DNA of 31,647 bases from Paulinella micropora (Eukaryota; Cercozoa; Imbricatea; Euglyphida): positions 1,098,898-1,130,544 of the forward strand of contig BJOX01000014.1 of assembly GCA_009731375.1 (NCBI GenBank). The letters are read 5' to 3'. Below are positions 9,396 through 19,073 of the stretch, one piece after another. Position 1 is the first letter of the stretch; each line of letters starts with the position of its first letter. The notes below the pieces were generated by a model. That model was not told where the DNA came from. It was given only the letters and a program-made list of their open reading frames with translations, and made no database searches. Made by a program: the position numbers and the translations under genes.

Positions 9396-9404
9396 GGATA
9401 AGTT

Positions 9405-9409
9405 AGATA

Positions 9410-9454
<45 letters not shown>

Positions 9455-9487
9455 CAGATAGACAGATAGACAGATAGACAGATAGAT
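9405..9487. repeat. (GATA)n tract
   Basis: GATA followed by GACAGATA units. It ends at GATGAGATATCG. Confidence 0.95.
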
Positions 9488-9726
9488 GAGATATCGACTA
9501 ATGTCAGAAAAAAGGAGCTTCTGATTTCGTCAACCAAGGAAGTCTGTAAAGTATGACCCGATGCCCAGCTAAGCCGTGATGTTTGCACGGAAGGGACTGA
9601 TACAGGCGATACCAAAGCTCCCTAGTACCAGGCGGGGCCAGGGCTCGTTCCATAAGCGCCCCTTGCAGAACGAGCTCCCACCTCCATTACAGAGGGCCCA
9701 GTAAGCAGATGGAGTTTCGAGACTGT
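9488..9726 (-). repeat. Unclassified segment sharing the GATGAGATRTCG terminus of the RLE element
   Basis: The segment begins GATGAGATATCG directly after GATA, and the retrotransposon copies begin GATGAGATGTCG in the same setting. The sequence beyond is different. It may be a related element with another 3' UTR. It is cut by the 310-N gap. Confidence 0.5.
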
Positions 9727-10036
9727 NNNNNNNNNNNNNNNNNNNNNNNNNNNNNNNNNNNNNNNNNNNNNNNNNNNNNNNNNNNNNNNNNNNNNNNNNN
9801 NNNNNNNNNNNNNNNNNNNNNNNNNNNNNNNNNNNNNNNNNNNNNNNNNNNNNNNNNNNNNNNNNNNNNNNNNNNNNNNNNNNNNNNNNNNNNNNNNNNN
9901 NNNNNNNNNNNNNNNNNNNNNNNNNNNNNNNNNNNNNNNNNNNNNNNNNNNNNNNNNNNNNNNNNNNNNNNNNNNNNNNNNNNNNNNNNNNNNNNNNNNN
10001 NNNNNNNNNNNNNNNNNNNNNNNNNNNNNNNNNNNN
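9727..10036. other. Assembly gap (310 N)
   Basis: Undetermined bases. Content unknown. Confidence 0.99.
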
Positions 10037-10129
10037 GATAGATAGATAGGTAGGTAGGTAGGTAGGTAGGTAGGTAGGTAGGTAGATAGATAGATAGATA
10101 GATAGATAGACAGATAGATATAGATAGAT

Positions 10130-10171
<42 letters not shown>
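10037..10171. repeat. GGTA/GATA tract preceding retrotransposon copy 2
   Basis: GGTA then GATA units up to the GATGAGATGTCGC terminus at 10172. Confidence 0.95.
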
Positions 10172-10173
<2 letters not shown>

Positions 10174-11316
10174 GAGATGTCGCAAAGGAATGTAGTCCTT
10201 GCAAAGGAACGCAGTTTCACATCAAACAATAATTTGTGTACTGTGCATGTGTCCGGGATGGGAATCACGGGTAGACTGTGTTCTGGAAAAAGAAGAGGAG
10301 GAAGGACGTTGAAGAAAAAGGCAATCTAGGAATGGAGAGTGGGAGGATAAGGAAGAAGAGAAAGAAAAGGAAGCCGTTAGTCCAAGTGTTTTGAGCACCG
10401 TAAGCTTGCGCAAGCTACAATGATGACATTGTATGAGGCCTAAACCCCCGCAGGGACCTAGCCCGGGCTATGCAACACTGGACGGCTATGATGGAATGCA
10501 GTCACCAATACGGACTAGAGGAAGATTAGTCCAATTTTTGACTGCACAGGAGCGATAAATCGCAAAAGAGCAACGAGCTACGCAGGAGGATAGCTTGAAG
10601 CAAAGGGATTTGGATTGGGGATGGGAAAAACCCAAGGCGCGGAAACATCGATGAACAGAGAACGATACCATGCCGCGAGCCCCGCATTCGATTGGTCGAA
10701 GGTGGCAGGTCCATCCGTTGTCCTCGATTTGAGATTTGAGCTTGTTGTATCGGTTGGTCTTGTAGGCTCGTGCGTCAAGGATGTTTTCCTCGACCGGGCA
10801 CGTTAGCTCGATCAGAATACACTTCTTGGTAGACAGTGACCAGACAACAATATCGGGGCGGAGGTCAGTGACACAAATGTGGACAGGAAAGGCTTGCTCA
10901 GAACCGGTGTATTGGGTTTGGAGTTGCCAATCGTTTGCAGTGTCAAGCAGGGATGGTCGATGAAATGACTGTCTCTTAGGCTTCTGCTCGCCCTCTTTCA
11001 CAAACATAGACTTTGATTCATTTTGGTCTATAGGGGAGCGTTTGTTATGGCTCTCGATGTGTTTTTGAAGGGGAGCTTCAATAGTGCAGAGCACAGAGTC
11101 ATGACGCCAGGTATAGCGGCCTTGTTTGAGGGCAACATGGCAACCGGAGAGGATGTGGCATAGATGTGCTTGACCAGAACAGAGGGCACACTTGTTGTTG
11201 GGAATGATTCCCCACAGACGTCTAAGGTCGGGGGTAATAACCGAGTTTGTGCTTGCGTTGATGACCCAAGAGATTAAACGGGGATTACGGGTTCCGATGA
11301 GGCGAGCCCAGGAGAG
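10172..11316 (-). mobile_element. RLE-type non-LTR retrotransposon, 5'-truncated copy 2
   Basis: A ~1.14-kb minus-strand copy, by eye about 96-98% identical to copy 1 in the shared part. It has the same 3' end and 3' UTR and the same stop position relative to the UTR (10486). Its 5' truncation at about 11316 lies some 400 bases further 3' than that of copy 1 and again joins GATA directly. Independent truncation points indicate separate insertions rather than one duplicated segment. A 3'-UTR inverted repeat (AAGCTTGCGCAAGCT, near 10402) is conserved in both copies. Confidence 0.9.
10486..11316 (-). CDS. Retrotransposon ORF C-terminus, copy 2 (CCHC plus RLE)
   Basis: Same domains as copy 1: the CCHC knuckle around 11140-11190, the GRYTWRHD signature, and the PD-x14-E nuclease core around 10802-10860. 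The frame is open from the GATA junction to the stop at 10486 with no frameshift. After WRHD this copy reads SVL, closer to the usual family pattern (WRHD-x-V-L, from memory) than copy 1. An internal methionine at 11094 is not the start. Confidence 0.88.
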   Translation of the reverse strand, partial: LSWARLIGTRNPRLISWVINASTNSVITPDLRRLWGIIPNNKCALCSGQAHLCHILSGCHVALKQGRYTWRHDSVLCTIEAPLQKHIESHNKRSPIDQNESKSMFVKEGEQKPKRQSFHRPSLLDTANDWQLQTQYTGSEQAFPVHICVTDLRPDIVVWSLSTKKCILIELTCPVEENILDARAYKTNRYNKLKSQIEDNGWTCHLRPIECGARGMVSFSVHRCFRALGFSHPQSKSLCFKLSSCVARCSFAIYRSCAVKNWTNLPLVRIGDCIPS

Positions 11317-11385
<69 letters not shown>

Positions 11386-11765
11386 GTAGGTAGGTAGGTA
11401 GGTAGGTAGGTAGGCAGGTAGGCAGGTAGGTAGGTAAGTAGGTAGGCAGGTAGGTAGGGAGATAGATAGATAGATAGATGGATAGATAGATAGATAGATA
11501 GATAGACAGATAGATAGATAGACAGACAGACATATACATATATATATGTATATAATATGTACATATACATATATATGTACATATATATATTATATATATA
11601 TATAGAGAGAGAGAGATAATTCGATCGATCGATATCGATCGATAGGTAGGTAGGTAGGTAGGTAGTTAGGTAGAATAGAATAGAATAGAATAGAATAGAA
11701 TAGAATAGATAGATAGATAGATAGATAGAATAGATGGAATAGAATAGAATAGAATAGAATAGAAT

Positions 11766-11805
<40 letters not shown>

Positions 11806-11840
11806 CGTAGATAGATACATAGATAGATAGGTAGTAGGAA
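11317..11840. repeat. Compound GATA/GGTA/TATA/GAATA tract
   Basis: GATA (11317-11384), GGTA and GGCA (11385-11457), GATA/GACA (to 11530), a TA/ACATA stretch with GATCGATC (11531-11645), then TAGAATAGAA (11670-11765) and GATA (to 11830). Confidence 0.95.
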
Positions 11841-11892
11841 ATGGATAACGCACGAGAAATGAATATAACAACCAGGGACACGTAAACGCGTG

Positions 11893-12069
11893 AAGAGGAG
11901 GAGGAAGGAGGAAGGAGGAGGAGGAGGAGGAGAAGAAGAAGAAGAAGAAGAAGAAGAAGAAGCAGAAGAAGAAGAAGAAGAAGAAGAAGAAGAAGAAGAA
12001 GAAGAAGAAGAAGAAGAAGAAGAAGAAGAAGAAGAAGAAGAAAAAGAAGAAGAAGAAGAAGAAGAAGAG

Positions 12070-12108
<39 letters not shown>

Positions 12109-12130
12109 GAAGAAGAAGGAGTAGGAGTAG
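11893..12130. repeat. (GGA)n/(GAA)n polypurine plus (AAT)n tract
   Basis: GAGGAG, a long GAA run, an AAT run (12072-12107) and GAGTAG. The poly-Glu frame is an artefact. Confidence 0.95.
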
Positions 12131-13038
12131 GAGGAGGTATCAGTTTTTACTCAACATGTTCCTGTGTGATTATCTCAACATGTTCTGTGTGATTATATGT
12201 AGTGGAAGACGAATAAAGAGAACAAGCGAGGGTAGCAAAAAAAGTAGTGAACTTTTGTAGTAGTAAACTTTTGTGGCATGTTTATTATCAACCAATCCTG
12301 AATCAACGCTTGACATCTTTTGGACATATTTTACTTCTTCCTACTTCATAAAGGCGCCCTGGCGCATCAACGCATCTTTTGGACATATTTTAGTTCTTCC
12401 TACTCATATATGAGACTTATATGGGCCCTGTCTACCGTATCTATCTACCACCCGACCTCGCACCTGACCAATCAGTACTAGTACTCCAATCCTGCCTCAA
12501 TCTTTCACACATGTAACTGAAGCATTCCAGCTCCGTTTCTCGTCGATATTCACCGCTCAAGAATCCTCGTGAAAGTTTAGTACCAAAAAATCGAATACTT
12601 TTGTGGCTTGGGATAGATGGTAAAGGCTTGTGAGCTGAATTCTTTATATTGGGATTGTCTTCTGAACTGATCTGTAGACCCGAGGTCAGGAATAACACGT
12701 TCTCACTGCCTTTTCCGGTCGCGAACAAATCGCAATCGTCGGCAATAGAGAGTTTTCGCCGGAAATTAGGGTTAGAATTAGGGTCTCTCCACAAAGCGGT
12801 CACCGGTGCACTTGAGGAAAGCTAAAAGATTTCGCTGTAATGTGAGCCTCACAGTGTACTTTTACACTTCGTGCTGACGGGAGTTGATTGTTTCCACACA
12901 GTCCGCGACCGTGCGGGCCTTTTCTGCGAACTCTCTAATTTACCGTGAACAGGAAAGTCTTTTTTTTCCCACAAATAACGCGTGTTAACGCTCTAAGTGT
13001 CGTTTGATTCGAAGTATTCATACTTTCTACTTTCCTAG
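12131..13038. other. Mostly unique sequence with two short tandem duplications; likely intronic or intergenic
   Basis: A 23-24 base unit (CTCAACATGTTC...GTGTGATTAT) is duplicated at 12152-12198. A ~65-base unit containing CTTTTGGACATATTTTA is duplicated at 12302-12410. A 120-codon minus-strand frame (12441-12803) has balanced composition but resembles no protein I know. The last ~20 bases form a pyrimidine-rich acceptor-like tract ending in TTTCCTAG at 13038. Confidence 0.5.
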
Positions 13039-13227
13039 GTGACCAACATGAAGTCTGCACCAAAAGCATGGCATCGAGGCGTTCCTGCTGTGTGGACGCT
13101 AAGCCAAATGATAAAAATGGCTCTTCCTGTGTGTGTGTTTGCGGCGCTTGCCATGGTGACTCAATGTCCGAGAATGCTTTGGCCTTCCACGGTATCTATT
13201 CGTCCAGAGCCTGCAATCAGAAATCAG
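13039..13227 (+). CDS. Candidate host exon, 189 bp
   Basis: The segment is bounded by an acceptor-like CTTTCTACTTTCCTAG (to 13038) and a donor-like CAG|GTACCT (from 13228). It is exactly 63 codons long. Two frames are open. One starting GTGACCAACATG carries a hydrophobic stretch MIKMALPVCVFAALAMV that could be a signal peptide. The other is Cys-rich (about eight Cys in 45 residues, including CVCVCGAC). I cannot decide between them and recognise neither. Downstream the sequence turns into a TCC-rich pyrimidine tract, consistent with intron. Confidence 0.3.
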
Positions 13228-13509
13228 GTACCTCTTCCTCTTTCTCCTTCTTCCTCTTCCTCCTTCTCCTCTCCTTCTGTAATTCCTCCTCCTGTCTACC
13301 CCTCCTGCCTCGTCTTGTCTCCTCCTGTCTCCTCCTCCTGTCTCCTGTCTCCTCCTCCTTCTCCTCCTCCACCTTCTCTTTCTCCTCCTTCTCCTTCTCC
13401 CCTGCCTGATTATATATTACAAAGATTTAAATCTTTTTGGGGACGACCAAGTACTCGACCACAAACCTTGTCCTATTCCTCGTCCTCCTACTCCTCTTAT
13501 TCCTCCTCC

Positions 13510-13510
<1 letters not shown>
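13228..13510. repeat. Pyrimidine-rich TCC/TCTCC low-complexity tract
   Basis: Irregular CTCCTCC and CTCCTTC words, with a short unique island (13409-13460). Confidence 0.8.
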
Positions 13511-14830
<1,320 letters not shown>

Positions 14831-15101
14831 TCTATTTCTACTGCTGCTCTCTCACCCCACCACTACCACCGCCATCGACTGCTACCTACTACCTACTACT
14901 TACCTGTAACATAGTTCCTACTGTCTACTTCCTACTTCTAGAGCCTTTGAGGAAGGAGGTTTCTCACGTGAACTTCTCCCCATAAAAGAAGCGTGCACAC
15001 GCACACTAACACGCACGCACGCACGCACGCATACAGCACACACAATAAAATCAAGACATTGGGCCATCTACATCCCGATCGTGATTTCGGTTGGAGCGAC
15101 G

Positions 15102-15102
<1 letters not shown>
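14831..15102. other. Unique sequence with short CACG/CGCA runs; no gene seen
   Basis: Includes a CACGCACGCACG run near 15011-15030. No coding signal. Confidence 0.4.

Positions 15103-15167
<65 letters not shown>
15103..15167. repeat. (TATC)n tract
   Basis: Pure TATC between a GGAGCGACGC word and the AAACGGGGGG start of segment E. Confidence 0.95.
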
Positions 15168-15168
<1 letters not shown>

Positions 15169-15785
15169 AACGGGGGGCTAGGGACGCGGGCATGTCTCAA
15201 GCTATGTCTTGCTCGCCCATCCACACCCCCCTTACAGCCCTGCACCAGCTGTGTTTCGGATTTGTCGCAGCTGGTGCAGCGTGACTGGCCAGATGACTAC
15301 CCTTCGTGGGCCCTTGATACACTCTCAAACTGTTCGGGAAAGCCCTAAGAGCCTTCGATACCGCGGCCTGCGGGAAACCGCAAGGTGCAGCAGGCGAGGT
15401 AACGCTCGTCGGAGGGTGAAAACTCGAAGGATATGGCCACGCAGGGTGATGGGTAACCCACAGCCAAGTCCCTTCTTGTGAGGCTACCCCGCGCACGGCT
15501 CCTAAATGGTTGACTACCGCTGCTCCGCTAAGCGGACCCGGTAGTCATCCGTCGCCGCTGTCCAGGGGCAGCCTGGCAAATGGGAAAGGTTTAGAGGCTA
15601 GACGGGAGAGTGGGATCTTCCTCTGTGTAGGCACAGAAGCAGGGAGATCTTAAGGTATAGTCCGGCCGCCGCGAAAGTGGTTGCCTTGGATGAAGCTTGA
15701 GGGTTAGTGTACCCCTCGGGCCGAGCCTTGGCGGGGCACTGATCACGGACACGTGTCTGGAACCAGTCTGCGCTCTCCAGCCAGC
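15168..15785 (+). repeat. Segment E: ~620-bp GC-rich island bounded by TATC on both sides
   Basis: A GC-rich, non-coding-looking segment with several short inverted repeats, for example GCTCCGCTAAGCGG near 15523 and CCTCGGGCCGAG near 15712. It joins TATC tracts directly at both ends, as the retrotransposon fragments do. It may be the 5' untranslated part of a non-LTR element or a non-autonomous repeat. It has only one copy here, so its nature is unproven. Confidence 0.45.
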
Positions 15786-15843
<58 letters not shown>

Positions 15844-15909
15844 GTCTGTCTGTCTATCTGTCTATCTATCTATCTATCTATCTATCTATCCATCTATCCA
15901 TCTATCTAT

Positions 15910-15977
<68 letters not shown>
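15786..15977. repeat. (TATC)n tract with TGTC block
   Basis: TATC with TGTC (15842-15860) and CATC variants. Confidence 0.95.
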
Positions 15978-16130
15978 TGTCCTATGTCGGACTTCGCTAG
16001 GAGCACACATACATACGTACAAACATACATACATACAAACATGCATACGTACATACATACATACATACATATATACATACATACATACATACATACACAT
16101 ACATACATATACATACATACATATACATAC

Positions 16131-16161
<31 letters not shown>

Positions 16162-16426
16162 ACATACATAACTTACATAACTTACATAACATACATAACA
16201 TACATAACATACATAACATACATAACATACATACATACATACATACATACATATTACATACACACATATGAGCGTACTGAGCCTCCTGTACCGGTTTCGA
16301 CATGCATACATACATACATACATACATACACACATACAAACATACATACACACATAGGAGCGTACTGAGGCCCCTACTACAACGGTGTCGGCGAACCGTT
16401 TGGAACAAGATCAACTGGTACATGCA
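15978..16426. repeat. (CATA)n array with a repeated ~40-bp spacer (F)
   Basis: CATA, CATATA and CATAACATA units. The spacer GAGCGTACTGAG followed by CCTCCTGTACC or CCCCTACTACAACG occurs at about 16269 and 16357, each time ending a CATA run. A shorter related word, AGGAGCACACATAC, starts the array near 16000. Confidence 0.85.
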
Positions 16427-16427
<1 letters not shown>

Positions 16428-16484
<57 letters not shown>

Positions 16485-16528
16485 CCTATCTATCTATCTA
16501 CCTATCTATCTATCTATCTATCTATCTA

Positions 16529-16587
<59 letters not shown>
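16428..16587. repeat. (TATC)n tract
   Basis: TATC with occasional TACC. Confidence 0.95.
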
Positions 16588-16588
<1 letters not shown>

Positions 16589-16688
16589 GGACTAGTGCCC
16601 ACTCCCAGCCCGCTACCCAGTCGCCAATTGGCGGCGGGGTGGAATGGATGTCTATGTCTTCGGATATGCAGAGCTGATAGACCAAACA
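16588..16688 (+). repeat. Dispersed repeat B, copy 2
   Basis: Reverse complement of the unit at 3527. It contains CAGCCCGCTACCCAGTCGCC and TCTTCGGATATGCAG and ends GACCAAACATATCTATC. It lies between two TATC tracts. Confidence 0.85.
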
Positions 16689-17077
<389 letters not shown>

Positions 17078-17085
17078 ACAAATCA

Positions 17086-17187
17086 GGGGTCTAGTGCCCA
17101 TTTCCAGCCCGCTACCCAGTCGCCAACTGGCGGCCTGGTAGGAGGATGACCATGTCTTCGGATATGCAGCTGATAGACCAAGCATGT
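17086..17187 (+). repeat. Dispersed repeat B, copy 3
   Basis: Same unit as copy 2 with more changes (GGCCTGGTAGGAGGATGACC replaces the middle block). It again ends into TATC. It is oriented as copy 2. Confidence 0.85.

Positions 17188-17275
<88 letters not shown>
17188..17275. repeat. (TATC)n tract
   Basis: Pure TATC. Confidence 0.95.
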
Positions 17276-17395
17276 ACACACCCATTAAAATCAAGTTTTT
17301 GGGTGATGAATGTATGTATGTATGTATGTATGCGTGTTATGTGTGTAACAGCTGGCACGACTGGGTGAACTGGAAGAGCTACTCTTCCAGGTTTT
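17276..17395. other. Short unique spacer with a TATG run
   Basis: A TATG run (17310-17330), then CTGGAAGAGCTACTCTTCCAGG (17369-17390), a short hairpin with 10-base arms. I could not relate it to a known element. Confidence 0.5.
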
Positions 17396-17507
17396 ACATA
17401 TATATATATATATATGTATACATATATATATGTATATGTATATATATATGTATATATATATATATATATATGTGTGTATGTATATATGTATACACACACA
17501 CACACAT

Positions 17508-17566
<59 letters not shown>
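17396..17566. repeat. (TA)n/(CA)n dinucleotide array
   Basis: TA with GTATA variants, a CA run (17492-17530) and a second TA run. Confidence 0.95.
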
Positions 17567-17568
<2 letters not shown>

Positions 17569-17575
17569 CTTATCG

Positions 17576-17601
17576 ATAGAGAGATCGATAGATAGATAGA
17601 C

Positions 17602-17667
<66 letters not shown>

Positions 17668-17719
17668 GTAGGTAGGTAGGTAGGTAGGTAGCTAGCTAGC
17701 TAGATAGATAGATAGATAT

Positions 17720-17753
<34 letters not shown>

Positions 17754-17805
17754 GGATGGATGGATGGATGGATGGATAGATAGCTAGCTAGCTAGCTAGA
17801 TAGAT
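17576..17805. repeat. (GATA)n tract with GGTA, GGAT and GCTA blocks
   Basis: The tract switches back from TATC sense to GATA sense here. Confidence 0.95.
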
Positions 17806-18267
17806 AGATATGTTTAATGTTTAATCTATGGGCGTGGCTTAGCTTGAAAAGCCATTGCCTCCTATACTACCCCCGGACAAGAACTTTCAGCACCGGCCAA
17901 GCTGCACACAACCACTGTCTCGCTGTGGTTGGTGTCTGTGCCCAGTTCAAGCCGAAAGGTAGCCGAGCCCTTTTGAACTATACAGGACAACACTAGAACA
18001 CTCCCCAGGAGCGTGTGCCCTAAGGAGATGATGCCATGAGCAAGTCGAGGTTTCAGGAGTTCACGCTCGTTGTGAGTTACCTTCTACAACCCCGACTTCA
18101 TCAACCCTTTGCATCACGCCCCGACTTCATCAGCCATGGTCAGGAGTTGGTTGCCTGTTTAGCCCTTGCGCTGCGCGCGATTAACGGCGGACACAAAATC
18201 GTCATTGTAGGAGATAGTTAGATCTGAACCCCAGGCTGAGTTGCCAGTGGCAGAGACCGTCTCCAGG
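17806..18267 (-). repeat. Dispersed repeat C, longest copy
   Basis: About 460 bases bounded by GATA on both sides. The first 70 bases match the copy at 3823. Read on the minus strand it ends ATTAAACATATC and enters the tetranucleotide. A 61-codon plus-strand frame (18036-18221) is probably chance. It could be the 3' part of a retrotransposon; no protein domain is visible. Confidence 0.65.
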
Positions 18268-18271
18268 CTAG

Positions 18272-18302
<31 letters not shown>

Positions 18303-18321
18303 GATAGATATATAGATAGAT

Positions 18322-18389
<68 letters not shown>

Positions 18390-18390
18390 A
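18268..18390. repeat. (GATA)n tract
   Basis: Nearly pure GATA. This is the last large GATA tract in the window. Confidence 0.95.
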
Positions 18391-18680
18391 AAATGAGCTC
18401 ACAATTGGAGTTAATTTTTGCGCTTGAAAGTCACGTCTCATGAGCTTATGACTATACATACATAAATACATAACAGGCATACGTACATGCGTACGCACAT
18501 ACGGACGCACCAACCATGACTCAATACAAAATGCTCGTACATACATTTCATACATAAATACCTGCATCTATATCTGCATATATACAGACAAGCATAAGTA
18601 CACATTCATACAAATAAACAAACAAACAAACAAACCAAGTAAAAAATAATAATAACACACATATATGCATACGTGTGTAG
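18391..18680. other. Probable intron end: AT-rich sequence with ATAC/AAAC words
   Basis: Gene-free. It contains AAACAAACAAAC (18614-18634) and ends in ACGTGTGTAG, the acceptor of the exon that follows. The pyrimidine tract is weak. Confidence 0.4.
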
Positions 18681-19073
18681 GTGGCCTCGGATGCCCTGAA
18701 CGAAACGGTGGAGATGGTGTACGTGCCTTCTGCTGGCTCGGCCGGGTCCGCTGGCAGCACAATCTCCTTCACCTCCTCAGCTTCGGACCTGGCGGAAACT
18801 CCTGGAGTAACCGCCACTACCACCTCAGCCACTGGCACATTGGAGGCCACTTCCACAGAAGATGACTTAACTCTGATCAGACAGGGCCCGTTCAAAGACG
18901 AGGACTTAACTTCGGACTCGGTAGCGCAGGTGGAGCCGGTTGATCTTCACTTCAGTGACGAACGTCCTAGAAACGAGTCGATACAGTCACTGTCGAACTG
19001 GCCTGCTGCAAAACTCTCGCCGCAGCTTCCCCCGTGGTTCTCCGATAGCGATTTCCTTCCTTACCACGAGTGA
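18681..19073 (+). CDS. Candidate terminal exon of a host gene, ~130 codons
   Basis: A 131-codon frame opens after a TGTGTAG acceptor and ends in TGA at 19071-19073. The predicted C-terminus is rich in Ser, Thr, Ala and acidic residues (VYVPSAGSAGSAGS, then a DLTLIRQGPFKDEDL segment, ending WFSDSDFLPYHE). Its composition is balanced and it has GC-rich third positions, unlike the AT-rich flanks. I recognise no domain. It looks like a disordered acidic tail such as the cytoplasmic end of a membrane protein. Upstream exons are not in the window or lie beyond the repeats. Confidence 0.45.
   Translation: MASDALNETVEMVYVPSAGSAGSAGSTISFTSSASDLAETPGVTATTTSATGTLEATSTEDDLTLIRQGPFKDEDLTSDSVAQVEPVDLHFSDERPRNESIQSLSNWPAAKLSPQLPPWFSDSDFLPYHE

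Noticed and set aside
12765-12784. Telomere-like TTAGGGTTAGAATTAGGG
   Set aside because: Only about three imperfect units. Too short to be an interstitial telomeric array.
12441-12803. 120-codon minus-strand ORF with balanced composition
   Set aside because: No recognisable motif, no convincing splice or start context, and lying in otherwise non-coding sequence. It remains a weak possibility.
15654-15785. Possible HDV-like ribozyme in segment E (GC-rich hairpins typical of retrotransposon 5' ends)
   Set aside because: I could not fit the nested double-pseudoknot pairing by eye. A covariance-model search would be needed.
18036-18221. 61-codon plus-strand ORF in repeat C
   Set aside because: Short, without motif and inside a dispersed repeat.
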